A stretch of DNA of 64,000 bases from Butyrivibrio sp. (GTDB lineage Bacteria > Bacillota > Clostridia > Lachnospirales > Lachnospiraceae): contig NZ_JAFRGN010000007.1 of assembly GCF_017433805.1 (NCBI RefSeq), positions 202,203 to 266,202 on the forward strand, written 5' to 3'. Made by a program: the position numbers and the translations under genes. The stretch's first letter is position 1, and each line of letters begins with the position of its first letter. Of the stretch, positions 38,077 to 49,200 are shown piece by piece. The notes under the pieces are model-generated. The model was not told the origin of the DNA. It saw only the letters and a list, made by a program, of their open reading frames with translations, and made no database searches.

Positions 38077-41000
38077 TCAATCCTTACCATAAAGAGCAAC
38101 AAGCTTCTCAAGGTAAGCTCTGTGCTCCTTAGCATGCTCTGCAGCAGCAGCGTTGAGCTTAGCAGCTCTCTCAGGATTCTTGAGCTTAAGTGAAAGGTAT
38201 CTAACCTCACCGTCAAGGAAGCTCTGGAAGTCTTCTGTAGCTGGCTTAGAATCAAGAGTGAACTTGTTCTCTGCCTGAGGATTGAATCTGAACATATCCC
38301 AGTATCCTGTAGCTACAGCCTTCTTCTCCTCATCCATAACCTTGTTCATGCCGGCCTTAAGACCCTGGTTGATACAAGGAGCATATGCGATGATAAGTGA
38401 AGGTCCTGGATAAGCTTCAGCCTCTTTAATTGCATTGATTGTCTGCTGCATATTAGCGCCCATAGCGATCTGAGCAACATATACGTAGCCATAGCTCATT
38501 GCGATAGAAGCAAGGTCTTTCTGCTTAATCTCTTTACCACCTGCAGCGAACTGTGCAACAGCACCTGTAGGAGTAGCCTTTGATGACTGTCCACCTGTAT
38601 TTGAGTAAACCTCAGTGTTTACAACGAGAACGTTAACATCCTTACCGGAAGCAAGTACGTGATCGAGACCACCGAATCCGATATCGAACGCCCATCCGTC
38701 ACCGCCGAAGATCCACTGTGACTTCTTAGCTGCGAAGTCTTTGTTCTTGATGATGTACTTAGCAGCATCTGAGTTGTCGCCCTTAAGAGCTTCAATAAGA
38801 GCATCTGTAGCAGCTGAGTTCTCAGCGCCGTTTGAGAATGTATCGAGCCACTTCTGAGCAGCATCCTTAGCAGCGCCGCCAGCAGCTACAACAGCCTCAA
38901 CCTGCTCCTTGATAGCATCACGAAGTGCGTTCTGAGCAAGTACCATACCCATACCAAACTCAGCATTATCCTCGAACAGTGAGTTATCCCATGCAGGACC
39001 CTGTCCCTTAGCATTTACTGTGTATGGTGTTGAAGGTGAAGAGTTACCCCAAATTGATGTACATCCTGTAGCGTTTGCAACGTACATTCTGTCACCAAAG
39101 AGCTGAGTAACAAGCTTAACGTAAGGAGTCTCACCACAGCCTGCGCAAGCGCCTGAGAACTCAAGGAGTGGCTGCTTGAACTGTGAGCCCTTGATTGAGC
39201 CTTCACCAAACTTAGCAACAACATCATCCTTAATAGGAAGTGTTACAGCATAATCGAAGTACTTCTGCTCATCCTTGTTAGCTGCGATAGCACCCATCTT
39301 GAGTGTCTCGCCCTTGTTGTTACCAGGACATACATTTGCGCAAGATCCGCAACCTGTACAGTCAAGAGCAGAAATAACAACTGAATACTTATATCCATCC
39401 ATTCCAGCGAGAGGCTTTGTCTGAAGTCCCTCTGGAGCCTTAGCGATCTCGTCGTCTGTAAGAGCGATTGTACGGATTGCAGCGTGTGGACATACAAGTG
39501 AACAGAATCCGCATCCGATACATGTTGTAGCATCCCATGCAGGAACGTTAACTGCGATACCTCTCTTCTCGAATGCAGCTGATCCTGAAGGTGTAGCACC
39601 GTCAACATATGGAAGACAATCAGATACCTTAAGAGTATTACCTTCCTGAGCGTTAACCTTTGTCTGGATGTTGTTAACGAAGTCTACAACGTCCTTACGG
39701 CTTCCTTCAGCCTTCTTGAAGTCAAGACCTTCATCCTGTGCGTTAGCCCATGACTCAGGAATCTCAACCTTGATAAGGTTCTTAGGATCTGCACCAGCAT
39801 CGATAGCATCCCAGTTCTTCTTAACAACGTCTTCACCCTTACGGCCGTATGTCTTCTGAGCAGCGTCCTTCATGAACTTGATAGCGTCTGCTTCAGGAAT
39901 GATCTTAGTGATGTTGAAGAATGCTGACTGAAGAATTGTGTTAATTCTTGTAGGTCCCATTCCAACTTCAACACCGATCTTAGAACCGTTCATGATGTAG
40001 AAGTTAATCTTGTGATCATACATGAACTTCTTAACCTGTCCAGGAATCTCAGCCTCAAGCTGATCTACTGTCCATGGGCAGTTGAGAAGGAATGAACCAC
40101 CATCAACAAGTTCCTGAACCATGTTGAACTTGCGGATATATGATGGATTGTGGCAAGCTACGAAGTCAGCCTTCTTGATGAGGTAAGTTGACTTAATAGG
40201 CTTCTTACCAAATCTAAGGTGAGACATTGTAACACCGCCAGACTTCTTGGAGTCATAGTCAAAGTATGCCTGAGCATACATATCTGTGTTATCACCAATG
40301 ATCTTGATTGAGTTCTTGTTAGCACCAACAGTACCGTCAGCACCAAGACCCCAGAACTTACAGTTTGTTGTTCCCTCTGGAGTTGTAACAAGAGGAGCAC
40401 CAGCATCAAGTGAAAGATTTGTTACATCATCCTCGATACCGATTGTGAACTCTTCCTTCTTGTCGTTCTCGAATACAGCAACGATCTGTGCAGGTGTTGT
40501 ATCCTTAGAACCAAGACCATAACGGCCACAGAATACAGGAACTGACTCGAACTTAGTTCCCTTAAGAGCTGCGATAACATCAAGAGCGAGAGGCTCACGA
40601 TATGATCCAGGCTCCTTTGTTCTATCAAGAACTTCGATTCTCTTAACTGATGCAGGAATAGCATCAACGAGAGCCTTAGCTGAGAATGGTCTGTAAAGAC
40701 GAACCTTTACAACACCAACCTTCTTGCCCTGCTTCTCAAGGTAATCGATAGTCTCTTCGATTGTATCGTTTACAGAACCCATAGCTACGATAACTACCTC
40801 TGCATTAGGATCGCCGTAGTAGTTGAATAGCTTGTAATCTGTACCAATCTTAGCATTAACCTTGTCCATGTACTTCTGAACGATCTCAGGAAGCTCGTTG
40901 TAACCTGTGTTACAAGCTTCTCTTGTCTGGAAGAAGATATCAGGGTTCTGAGCTGAGCCCATCTGGCAAGGGTGGTTAGGATTAAGAGCGCCAGCCTTGA

Positions 41001-41607
41001 AAGCATCAATTGCTTCATGGTTAACCATCTCGTCAAGATCCTTGTAGTCCCAAACCTCGATCTTCTGAATCTCGTGTGATGTACGGAATCCATCGAAGAA
41101 GTTGATGAAAGGAATTCTTCCCTCAATAGCTGCGCAATATGCTACAGGAGTAAGGTCCATAACTTCCTGTACGCTGGAATCACAAAGCATAGCAGCACCT
41201 GTCTGACGGCAAGCGTATACGTCTGAGTGATCACCAAAGATGTTGAGCGCGTGAGAAGCTACGCAACGAGCTGATACGTTGAATACGCCAGGGAGTCTCT
41301 CACCTGCTACCTTGTAAATGTCAGGGATCATAAGAAGAAGTCCCTGTGAAGCTGTGTATGTAGATGTAAGAGCACCTACTACCAGTGATCCGTGTACAGC
41401 ACCAGCTGCACCAGCCTCAGACTGCATTTCTGTAATCTGTACTGTACGGCCGAAAATGTTCTTCTTTCCGGCTGTTGCCCATTCATCTACATGCTCAGGC
41501 ATAACAGATGATGGTGTGATTGGGTACATAGCAGCAACTTCAGTAAACGCATAAGATGCATATGCGGCTGCTTCGTTACCGTCCATGGTTTTCATGTTTC
41601 TTGCCAT
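38077..41607 (-). CDS. nifJ: Pyruvate:ferredoxin (flavodoxin) oxidoreductase
   Basis: This 1,176-residue single-chain enzyme converts pyruvate plus CoA to acetyl-CoA, CO2 and reduced ferredoxin, the centre of clostridial energy metabolism. The start MARNMKTMDGNEAAAYASYAFTEVAAMYPI is the substrate/domain I signature. The middle carries two [4Fe-4S] motifs, CIGCGFCSLVCPHA and CTGCGSCANVCPGN. The TPP domain has GDGWAFDIGFGGLDHV and the SNTGGQSSKATP segment. AGGAGGAATC precedes the ATG. A cre-like site and a ferredoxin gene lie next to it, divergently transcribed, and the ferredoxin is its likely electron acceptor. Confidence 0.98.
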   Translation of the reverse strand: MARNMKTMDGNEAAAYASYAFTEVAAMYPITPSSVMPEHVDEWATAGKKNIFGRTVQITEMQSEAGAAGAVHGSLVVGALTSTYTASQGLLLMIPDIYKVAGERLPGVFNVSARCVASHALNIFGDHSDVYACRQTGAAMLCDSSVQEVMDLTPVAYCAAIEGRIPFINFFDGFRTSHEIQKIEVWDYKDLDEMVNHEAIDAFKAGALNPNHPCQMGSAQNPDIFFQTREACNTGYNELPEIVQKYMDKVNAKIGTDYKLFNYYGDPNAEVVIVAMGSVNDTIEETIDYLEKQGKKVGVVKVRLYRPFSAKALVDAIPASVKRIEVLDRTKEPGSYREPLALDVIAALKGTKFESVPVFCGRYGLGSKDTTPAQIVAVFENDKKEEFTIGIEDDVTNLSLDAGAPLVTTPEGTTNCKFWGLGADGTVGANKNSIKIIGDNTDMYAQAYFDYDSKKSGGVTMSHLRFGKKPIKSTYLIKKADFVACHNPSYIRKFNMVQELVDGGSFLLNCPWTVDQLEAEIPGQVKKFMYDHKINFYIMNGSKIGVEVGMGPTRINTILQSAFFNITKIIPEADAIKFMKDAAQKTYGRKGEDVVKKNWDAIDAGADPKNLIKVEIPESWANAQDEGLDFKKAEGSRKDVVDFVNNIQTKVNAQEGNTLKVSDCLPYVDGATPSGSAAFEKRGIAVNVPAWDATTCIGCGFCSLVCPHAAIRTIALTDDEIAKAPEGLQTKPLAGMDGYKYSVVISALDCTGCGSCANVCPGNNKGETLKMGAIAANKDEQKYFDYAVTLPIKDDVVAKFGEGSIKGSQFKQPLLEFSGACAGCGETPYVKLVTQLFGDRMYVANATGCTSIWGNSSPSTPYTVNAKGQGPAWDNSLFEDNAEFGMGMVLAQNALRDAIKEQVEAVVAAGGAAKDAAQKWLDTFSNGAENSAATDALIEALKGDNSDAAKYIIKNKDFAAKKSQWIFGGDGWAFDIGFGGLDHVLASGKDVNVLVVNTEVYSNTGGQSSKATPTGAVAQFAAGGKEIKQKDLASIAMSYGYVYVAQIAMGANMQQTINAIKEAEAYPGPSLIIAYAPCINQGLKAGMNKVMDEEKKAVATGYWDMFRFNPQAENKFTLDSKPATEDFQSFLDGEVRYLSLKLKNPERAAKLNAAAAEHAKEHRAYLEKLVALYGKD

Positions 41608-41659
41608 TTTGATTCCTCCTACCTTAAATTTTTGGATTATTTTGGCTTATATAATAAGT

Positions 41660-41687
41660 TGTATAGAAAACCTAAGAAACCGCGCAA
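41660..41687 (-). promoter_or_regulatory. Promoter for nifJ
   Basis: On the minus strand TTGCGC (-35) is 16 bases from TATACA (-10, 41660-41665). It lies 52 bases before the start codon. Confidence 0.55.
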
Positions 41688-41819
41688 AAATACCGTTCAC
41701 ATTTTCTTCCTCCCGTGGAAAACAGATGTGACCGATATTTCACTCGTATTCTGCCGTATTCAATAGTATCATCAAATCTATACTGATGTCAATGTTTTCA
41801 AGGGTTTGAAGCCAATTTA

Positions 41820-41833
41820 TGTAAACGCTTACA
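41820..41833. promoter_or_regulatory. CcpA cre-like site
   Basis: TGTAAACGCTTACA is a perfect 14-bp palindrome matching the cre consensus TGWAANCGNTNWCA. It is about 130 bases upstream of the nifJ promoter and about 200 bases before the ferredoxin start, so CcpA could control the nifJ/ferredoxin pair according to sugar supply. Confidence 0.7.
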
Positions 41834-42023
41834 TTTACCGAATTTATCCGTATTGTCAGTTAATTTATATTTATTTTATGTTTTGCGCTGATAAAAGTTT
41901 TCGTTTATGGTCTTGCGCAAAAACTTTTGTTATATTATCATTATCATGTATCAGAAATGGCGTGGCTAGCCATTTCGTTTTGTTACACAATATGGCATTT
42001 TATATGATGGAAGGAGACTTATT

Positions 42024-42194
42024 ATGGCATACGTTATTAGTGATGGTTGCATCAGCTGCGGTTCATGCGCTGCTCAGTGCCCTGTTTCAGCTATTTCTCA
42101 GGGAGACGCTCAGTACGTTATCGATGCAGATACATGTATCGACTGCGGTTCATGTGCAGCTCAGTGCCCTGTTAGTGCTATCTCACAGGGTTGA
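42024..42194 (+). CDS. 2[4Fe-4S] ferredoxin, clostridial type
   Basis: This 56-residue electron carrier begins MAYVISDGCISCGSC and contains two CxxCxxCxxxCP motifs (Cys9-Cys19 and Cys38-Cys48). The two halves are near copies, each ending in CAAQCPVSAISQG, showing the ancient duplication very clearly. The ATG follows AAGGAGA. It is transcribed away from nifJ and probably takes electrons from it. A terminator follows directly. A hairpin (GAAATGGC/GCCATTTC, 41954-41976) lies in the leader. Confidence 0.95.
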   Translation: MAYVISDGCISCGSCAAQCPVSAISQGDAQYVIDADTCIDCGSCAAQCPVSAISQG

Positions 42195-42206
42195 TAAACG
42201 CATATT

Positions 42207-42240
42207 AAAAGAGCTTCTCTTGCGAGAAGCTCTTTTTTTG
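42207..42240. terminator. Bidirectional terminator between ferredoxin and dnaB
   Basis: AGAGCTTCTC pairs with GAGAAGCTCT around a TTGC loop, with T7 on the plus strand and TTTT on the minus. It serves the ferredoxin gene and the convergent dnaB gene. Confidence 0.9.
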
Positions 42241-42245
42241 TTGTC

Positions 42246-43589
42246 TTAATGTCCTTTTTCCAAATTGGCGAATTTCGTATACTGAGGAAGCCACAGCAGC
42301 TCTACTGTTCCGATTGGGCCGTGTCTCTGCTTGGCGATAATAACTTCTGCAACACCCTTCTTCTCAGTATCTTTATTATAATAATCATCTCTGTACAGGA
42401 ACATTACCATATCTGCGTCCTGCTCGATGGCTCCGGACTCTCGAAGATCAGACAGCATAGGTCTGTGGTCTGGTCTCTGCTCAACTGCTCGTGACAGCTG
42501 TGAAAGAGCTATAACAGGAACATTTAATTCTCTGGCAAGTGCCTTAAGAGATCTGGATATCTCTGAAATCTCCTGCTGTCTTGATTCTGAAGCTCGTCCT
42601 GTTCCTCCTGACATAAGCTGAAGGTAGTCGATCATGATAACCTGAAGATCAAACTCCATCTTGTACTTACGGCATTTGGATCTCAGCTCCTGAATTGAAA
42701 TACTAGGTGTATCATCGATTATCAGCTTGGAAGATCCTATAACATCTGCACTTTCGATCAGTTTCTCCCAGTCCATATCTGACATATTACCAGTTCTGAT
42801 GTGCTGTGAATCAACGTGTGATTCCATGGAAAGGAGACGGTTTACAAACTGCTCCTTAGACATTTCCAGTGAGAACATGGCAACGCACTTATTATCATGA
42901 AAAGCCATATACTCAGCAATGTTCAGAACAAAGGCTGTCTTACCCATAGCAGGTCTGGCTGCGATAAGGATAAGGTCAGATGGCTGGAAACCAGCTGTAT
43001 TAAAGTCAAGGTCTGTAAATCCTGTGGAATGACCTGTAACATTACCCTTCATCTTGCTTGCAATCTCAATTCTGTTGAGGGCATTCATAACTACCTGATC
43101 GATAGAAACGAAATCACCAGTGTTACGCTTCTGTGTTATCTGGAAGACTTTCTTTTCAGCGTCGTTAAGTACGCCTTCCATATCATCTGCGTCATTATAG
43201 CAGGCATTGATTGTCTCTTCGCTTACATGAATAAGCTTTCTTAGAGTAGATTTATCAGCTACAATCTTGGCATAGTATTTAACATTAGCTGATGTAGGAA
43301 CTGCATTGATCAGATCTCCAATAAATTCTACACTGCTGACATTAGGTGGAACATTCTTTTCACGAAGTCTGTTCTGAAGTGTGACAATATCAACCGCGCT
43401 GCCTTCTCTATTAAGTTCAACCATTGTTTCAAAGAGTGTTCCAAGCTGCCTGTTGTAGAAATCATCAGCAGTTACTATCTCGGCTGCTATCTCGATGGCA
43501 TCCTTATCCATCAGCATAGCACCTACAACAGACTGTTCTGCTTCAAGGCTGTTAGGCGCAACCCTTTTTAACAGCGTTTCTTCTGCCAT
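42246..43589 (-). CDS. dnaB: Replicative DNA helicase DnaB
   Basis: DnaB (447 residues; DnaC in Bacillus nomenclature) unwinds DNA at the replication fork. The N-terminal domain begins VAPNSLEAEQSVVGAML. The RecA-like motor has Walker A LIAARPAMGKTAFVLN, Walker B FDLQVIMIDYLQLM and the Arg finger region LSQLSRAVEQRPDHRPML. The gene follows rplI by one base in the order gdpP-rplI-dnaB seen in Bacillus and other Firmicutes. Its loader, the DnaI-like ATPase, is at 17.5 kb in this window. Confidence 0.97.
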   Translation of the reverse strand: MAEETLLKRVAPNSLEAEQSVVGAMLMDKDAIEIAAEIVTADDFYNRQLGTLFETMVELNREGSAVDIVTLQNRLREKNVPPNVSSVEFIGDLINAVPTSANVKYYAKIVADKSTLRKLIHVSEETINACYNDADDMEGVLNDAEKKVFQITQKRNTGDFVSIDQVVMNALNRIEIASKMKGNVTGHSTGFTDLDFNTAGFQPSDLILIAARPAMGKTAFVLNIAEYMAFHDNKCVAMFSLEMSKEQFVNRLLSMESHVDSQHIRTGNMSDMDWEKLIESADVIGSSKLIIDDTPSISIQELRSKCRKYKMEFDLQVIMIDYLQLMSGGTGRASESRQQEISEISRSLKALARELNVPVIALSQLSRAVEQRPDHRPMLSDLRESGAIEQDADMVMFLYRDDYYNKDTEKKGVAEVIIAKQRHGPIGTVELLWLPQYTKFANLEKGH

Positions 43590-43590
43590 A

Positions 43591-44037
43591 TTACTGTTCC
43601 TTTACGCATACCTTAATTGTAGATGTAACCTGTGGGTGAAGCTTAACAGGTATCTCATAAGTTCCAAATGACTTGATTGGCTCAGCAAGCTGAAGCTTCT
43701 TCTTGTCGATATCAAATCCAAACTGCTGCTTGGCAGCTGTAACAATTTCCTTGGTTGAAACGGAGCCAAATACTCTTCCGCCCTCTCCAGCCTTCATTGT
43801 AACCTGGATTGTTTCCTTGCTGATTCTCTCGCCGTAAGCTTTAGCCTCATCGAGCTGCTGCTGTGCCACGATACCATCTCTCTTCTGCTGATTCTTGAGC
43901 TCATTGAGTGCCTTCTGAGTTGCCTCAACTCCAAGCTTCTTGGGTATTACAAAGTTCTTGGCATAACCATCACTTACCTTAACAATCTCGCCTTTTTTGC
44001 CAAGTGTCTTAACATCTTCTAATAAAATTACCTGCAT
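43591..44037 (-). CDS. rplI: Large-subunit ribosomal protein L9
   Basis: L9 is a 148-residue protein of the 50S subunit that stabilises the L1 stalk region. It has the conserved N-terminus [32 protein letters not shown], the long central helix, and a C-terminal domain with [12 protein letters not shown] and [12 protein letters not shown]. It is closely packed between gdpP (3-base gap) and dnaB (1-base gap). Confidence 0.98.
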   Translation of the reverse strand: MQVILLEDVKTLGKKGEIVKVSDGYAKNFVIPKKLGVEATQKALNELKNQQKRDGIVAQQQLDEAKAYGERISKETIQVTMKAGEGGRVFGSVSTKEIVTAAKQQFGFDIDKKKLQLAEPIKSFGTYEIPVKLHPQVTSTIKVCVKEQ

Positions 44038-44040
44038 TTA

Positions 44041-46092
44041 TTATAGTTCTCCTTCTTCCATCATTCTATCCAGCGTCTGCTTGACTATTTCTATAGCCTG
44101 CTCAGCATTAACATTCTCAATCTGACATCCGGCAGAGCTCATATGACCACCGCCGCCAAGCTTCTCCATGATGACCTGTACATTGACTTCATCAATTGAT
44201 CTGGCACTTACGTATACCTGATTCTGATACTCAGTGCAGATAAAGCTGGCTCTTACGCCCTTGATATTAAGAAGTTCATTGGCTGCCTGAGCACCAATGA
44301 TTGTAGGGCTCTGAAGCTCATCGTTCTTGAGAACGGATATAGCAAATTTTCCTTTATAAACCTGTGCCTGACTGACAACATCAGCCTTAGCCTTGTATTC
44401 AAGGGCATCCTCTCTAAAGAGCTTACGCACACGGGTAACATCCGCGCCATTTCTCCTGAGGAATGCTGCTGCCTCAAAGGTACGAACACCGGTTTTATTC
44501 ATAAAGTTATTGGTATCAACGATCATACCTGAATACAGGCTGTCAGCCTCTTCGTTCTTGATCTTGACGTTTTCTCCAATATACTGCAGAATCTCTGAAA
44601 CCATTTCACATGCAGAAGAAGCATAAGGCTCTACATATGAAAGAGTTGCATTCTCGATAACTTCTGTACCAGCTCTATGGTGATCCAGCACCACGATAGT
44701 CTTACAGAATCTGAGAAGCTCAGGACACTCTGTAATGCTGGGCTTATTAACATCGACAACTACCAGAACTGTGTTGCTGCCTGCCATATCAATGGCCTGC
44801 TGATTGGATATGATCATATCCTCTTCATAGTCCGGATTATTCTTGAACAGGTCAACCAATGGCTGCATGGAAGTTGTCACGTCATTCAGAACGATATGAC
44901 ACTTTCTATCAAGAGTCTTGGCTATTCTATAGATACCAACTGATGAACCAAAGCTGTCTACATCGCCGATTCTGTGACCCATAACAATAACTGTATCCTT
45001 GCCGGAGATGATCTCTCGGAGGGCATGAGCCTTAACTCTCGCCTTAACTCTGGTGCTCTTCTCGATCTGCTGACTCTTACCACCATAGTAAGAAATATTG
45101 TCATTACTCTTAACAACCGCTTGATCTCCGCCTCGACCAAGGGCAAGATCGATGGCGTTTCTGGCAAATTCGTAGTTCTGAGCGTAGGAAAGACCATCAA
45201 GTCCGATACCAATACTCAGTGTTACCGCCATCTCATTACCGATATTAACAGTCTTAACATCCTCAAGAAGATCAAACTTCTGATCTCTAAGCATCTCACA
45301 GGACTTCTTGGGCATTACTACAAAGTACTTGTCCTTCTCAATCTTCTTGGCAATACCATTGCAGGAAGCAATGTACTTGTTGATCTTTCTATCGATAAGG
45401 GCTGTCAAAAGAGACCTTCTAACCTCTTCTACACTATCAAGAGCCTCTTCATAGTTATCGAGGTAGATAAGACCTGCTGCCAGTGACTGATTATCAACTT
45501 CTTCAATAGCAAGCCTCAGTGCTGTCTCATCGAAAAGATAAATTGCAATAAGACTGCCTTCATATTCCTGAGCATCAATAATATCGCTGTTAACAGCCAT
45601 CTCATGAAGGGAGATTCTCTTTATCTTCATGGTGTAATTGCTGTTCTCATAATCTATCTCGTAGGATAATTCCTCATAGCCTTCCGGGAACTTGTCCGGA
45701 GTAATGCTCGGGAAAAGAGTTGTAATAGACTTTCTGTAGCCTCTCTCTAAATGAACAATTCTCTCAAAAGCCTGGTTGGTCCACACAACCTTACCAGTGT
45801 CATCAAGAACAGCATGTGCCAGGTCCAGCTCTCTAAGGAGCTTCTTCTGAATCTGCCCATACTCCGTGGCAAAGCTCACAAGCTCATTCATGATAATCGG
45901 CTTATTATAGAAATTCAGGTAGAGAACTACCACGAAATATAGACCGGTGAATGCTAGCAAAATAAGACCTGCTGTGAAATCAACAGTAAACACCGCTATA
46001 TTGATCAGAATCAGCAGAATTCCAAGATATGTAAAGACACGAAGATATGTCTTAAGCTTCCCCTTTAACTTAACTCTGTTCTTGTTAGGCAT
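44041..46092 (-). CDS. gdpP: Cyclic-di-AMP phosphodiesterase GdpP family (YybT)
   Basis: This 683-residue membrane protein hydrolyses c-di-AMP. Two N-terminal membrane segments (about 11-55) are followed by a PAS-like domain (about 60-160), a degenerate GGDEF domain (about 170-305) and the DHH/DHHA1 catalytic domain (about 335-680). The active-site segments are VMGHRIGDVDSFG, VVVDVNKP, VVLDHHRAG and the final GGGGHMSSAG. The ATG at 46092 is preceded by GAGGAC; an in-frame extension upstream is unsupported. It heads a gdpP-rplI-dnaB operon. Confidence 0.94.
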   Translation of the reverse strand: MPNKNRVKLKGKLKTYLRVFTYLGILLILINIAVFTVDFTAGLILLAFTGLYFVVVLYLNFYNKPIIMNELVSFATEYGQIQKKLLRELDLAHAVLDDTGKVVWTNQAFERIVHLERGYRKSITTLFPSITPDKFPEGYEELSYEIDYENSNYTMKIKRISLHEMAVNSDIIDAQEYEGSLIAIYLFDETALRLAIEEVDNQSLAAGLIYLDNYEEALDSVEEVRRSLLTALIDRKINKYIASCNGIAKKIEKDKYFVVMPKKSCEMLRDQKFDLLEDVKTVNIGNEMAVTLSIGIGLDGLSYAQNYEFARNAIDLALGRGGDQAVVKSNDNISYYGGKSQQIEKSTRVKARVKAHALREIISGKDTVIVMGHRIGDVDSFGSSVGIYRIAKTLDRKCHIVLNDVTTSMQPLVDLFKNNPDYEEDMIISNQQAIDMAGSNTVLVVVDVNKPSITECPELLRFCKTIVVLDHHRAGTEVIENATLSYVEPYASSACEMVSEILQYIGENVKIKNEEADSLYSGMIVDTNNFMNKTGVRTFEAAAFLRRNGADVTRVRKLFREDALEYKAKADVVSQAQVYKGKFAISVLKNDELQSPTIIGAQAANELLNIKGVRASFICTEYQNQVYVSARSIDEVNVQVIMEKLGGGGHMSSAGCQIENVNAEQAIEIVKQTLDRMMEEGEL

Positions 46093-46151
46093 TATTCTAA
46101 GTCCTCTTCCCCAAAAATTTGGACATGTTATCACTTACTATAGTATAGCAC

Positions 46152-46187
46152 AAAACTCCGTGATAGAAATCTCTATCACGGAGTTTA
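46152..46187 (-). terminator. Terminator after the surface protein gene
   Basis: AAACTCCGTGATAGA pairs with TCTATCACGGAGTTT around a short loop, with T tracts on both strands. It lies about 40 bases beyond the surface-protein stop at 46223 and may also terminate read-through in the opposite direction. Confidence 0.85.
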
Positions 46188-46222
46188 TAAACTAAAGCAT
46201 ATTTACTTTTATAACGCCTTAA

Positions 46223-49200
46223 TTATGGTATAAGTCTACCTTCTCCATCAAATGTATACTTGTGGAAATATCTTGTGATCGTCTCGTTTCTTGCAAGTGT
46301 TCCATCCTTCTTAGCATAGTATGTATAACCATCTACTGTAAACATAGCATCCTTGGCAAGTCTACCGTTCGCCTTACCATAATATTTCTGTCCTTCAAAC
46401 TCAACAATGCCCTTAACAGCCTTGCAGTCATCGCCCATGATGTACTCTGAGTGGTATTTCTCAATCTTTACATTACGTGCAAGCTTACCATCTGCAAGTG
46501 AGATGTAGTAGTCATCACCGATATTGATAAGGCCTGACTTGGAAATCTTACCATCTGCCTTAGCATAGTACTTATCGCCGTTGTAATCGAAGATAGCTGA
46601 TGTTACAAGCGCACCTGTATTATCGAGGTAGTAATCTGAGCCGTAAACAGTAACAATCTCATTCTGAGCAATTCTACCATCTGCAAGAGCTCTGTACTTC
46701 TTGCCATCATAGTTAACCCACTTAGTAACAGCCATTACACCAGTTTCTTCATCAAAGAAACGACGGATTCCGTCTACATAGTGGAAGCCTCTGAGCTTAT
46801 CGCCATTCTCATCAATGAGGTAGTATCTGCCATACTTCTTAACCAATGTAGCTGTTGGCTCTGGAGTAGGCTCATCTGATCCAACTGAAACAAGTTCAAT
46901 TTCTGCTCTGTCACGAACTCTCAGGCACGCTCCGTCAGGATTGTAGTATGAAAGACCAACTGCGCTTACAGTGTTTCCAACTACAGCATCTGCAGCTACT
47001 GTATCATTTCCGTCAGAAGCAAGGATATAACCATCGATGAATACTCTTGCCTCAACGCCTGACTCATCTACAACGTAGAAGTAGTCAACACCTGAAGAGT
47101 TAGTTACAACCTTTGTAACCTTACCTTCAACCTTAAGAAGTGATCCGCCAAGTGCGTTGTAATCAGCAGCCTGCGCAGTTGTTACTTTCTTAGGCTCAAT
47201 AACCTTCTTCTCAGCATCAAGAACCTTGTAGTTGTAAATCTGGATTTCCTTATCGCCCTGATATCCATCTACAAATCCTGTTACTCTTACCTTAGTTCCA
47301 AGTTCGATACCTGTATCAGCGATAGGGAATACTGTTGTACCAGCAGTCTCATCCTGAATATAGATTGTATCAAAGAACTTATTTCCTTCTACTGCTGTTC
47401 CTGCTGTTACATAACCTTCTACTGTGAAAATATCACCAGGCTCACCAGCACGAAGCTCAGCAATTGTGCTAACCTTGATTTCTTTCTTGTTCTGTGAGAG
47501 GTAGTTCAGAAGAATGTTGCGGTTAGAGTAGTACTCCTGTCCGCCGTAATCAAGCTCTGTCTTAACCTCAAAGTTTGAAAGGAATACAGTACCAGCAACA
47601 ATGATCTCTGATCCACTTGAAAGTGTTTCTCTTGCTGCTGCAACTACGCTTCCCTTAGGAACTTCAACATACTGACCGCCAAACTCCTTGCAGTCCTTGG
47701 TGTATGTTGTTGCATGACCATAAACAATAGCTTCTGCCGTACCAGCTGCAACAGCTTTCTCGTCAAGACGAACTGAGCATGCACTGTATGCGCTATATAC
47801 CTGAGTATCTGATACTCCCTTTGTAAGGTAGCAGTCTCTGTTATGCTTATCAAAGTAGAGTCTGTACTCCTGACCGCCATTCTTGTCATTATCAACGATC
47901 TCGTCAGAGTTAAGTCTTGTTGTAGCACCAACAGCTTCAAGAAGCTTATTGATCTCTACTGATGACTGTCCATCCTTGGTATCCTGATAGTCAGCAATAC
48001 CGCAGACAATAAGATTTCCGCCATTAGCCACAAACTCTTTAACCACTTCGATAAATGAATCCTCAAAGTGCTTTACATCGCCATACCTGGTGTTCTTGTT
48101 AGGAGCTGAAACTACGAGAACAGCTGCATCTGCAAGAGTCTCTCTTGTAATCTCATTCTTAACAACATCAACCTTAACATAATCGCCAGCAGCGATATCT
48201 GCAAAGTTTCCAACGTTACCAGCATAGTAACCTGATACATAGTCGTTAAGGTGTGAACCATCTACAACCACGTGTGAAACCATCTCAGGTGCTACGAATA
48301 CAACATCCATAGATGCTGTGTACTTCTTCTCTTTACCGTTAAGATAACCTGTAAGAACTACTTCTACGTACTTCTTACCTACTTCGTTACAAGTGTACTC
48401 AAAAGTATCATCGAACTCACTCTGGCTCTTGATCACAGATGTGTTCTCGTCAAGCTCAAGGCTGCGAACAACTTCACCAGAAACATTGTATGTGATAGAT
48501 GTTACTTCAAAGTCAGATGCTTCGTTGTTGTAGAAGTTAGCCTTAACCGTTAAAGGCTCTCCTGCAACAGGAAGTGCTGTCTCAGTTGTGATTGATCCGA
48601 TACCAACTGCCTCTACATCTGAAAGCCATACAGGAGCTGTAACTGCAATGTTACCATCTGCCTGAGTTACTCTGATGTAGTAGTAGTTATAGTTAGGAGC
48701 AAGTGTAAAGGTTGTCTCAGCTTCTGCCTCTGCAACAGTCTTAGATGCTACAGAAACACCGCCGTTTGCAATAACCTCTACAGTCATTCTGCCTGAATCT
48801 GTAGGATCTGATGTCTTAACCTTGATGTTAACCTCTGAAGGTGTCTCCTCAAGGATAGTACCCATATCTTCACCGTTAAGTGTGTAGTAGATACTAAGGT
48901 CATTATCTTCTGTTGCATATACTCGCATGTTACGGATAGCATCGTAGATGTTCTCACGTGAAAGAGTATCTGCAAGAATTACAGTTCTTCCTGTGTTAGC
49001 ATCTCCCCATCTGCCCTTATGGTTATCCTGGTTGTTTGCAGGAGCTACATGCCAGCCCTTATCAAGTGCTCTTGTGTAATACTCATATGAAGGGAAGTAA
49101 CCTGCGCTTCCGATAGCACCTTCACCGTTACCAACCTCGATAAGAGTGATCTGCTGGTCATTAGCCTTAGTATAGTAAGCAAAGTCATAGAAATCACCGA

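Noticed and set aside
41954-41980. Leader hairpin of the ferredoxin gene as a riboswitch
   Set aside because: It is a single short stem with only a modest T-rich tail and no conserved elements, so no class was assigned.
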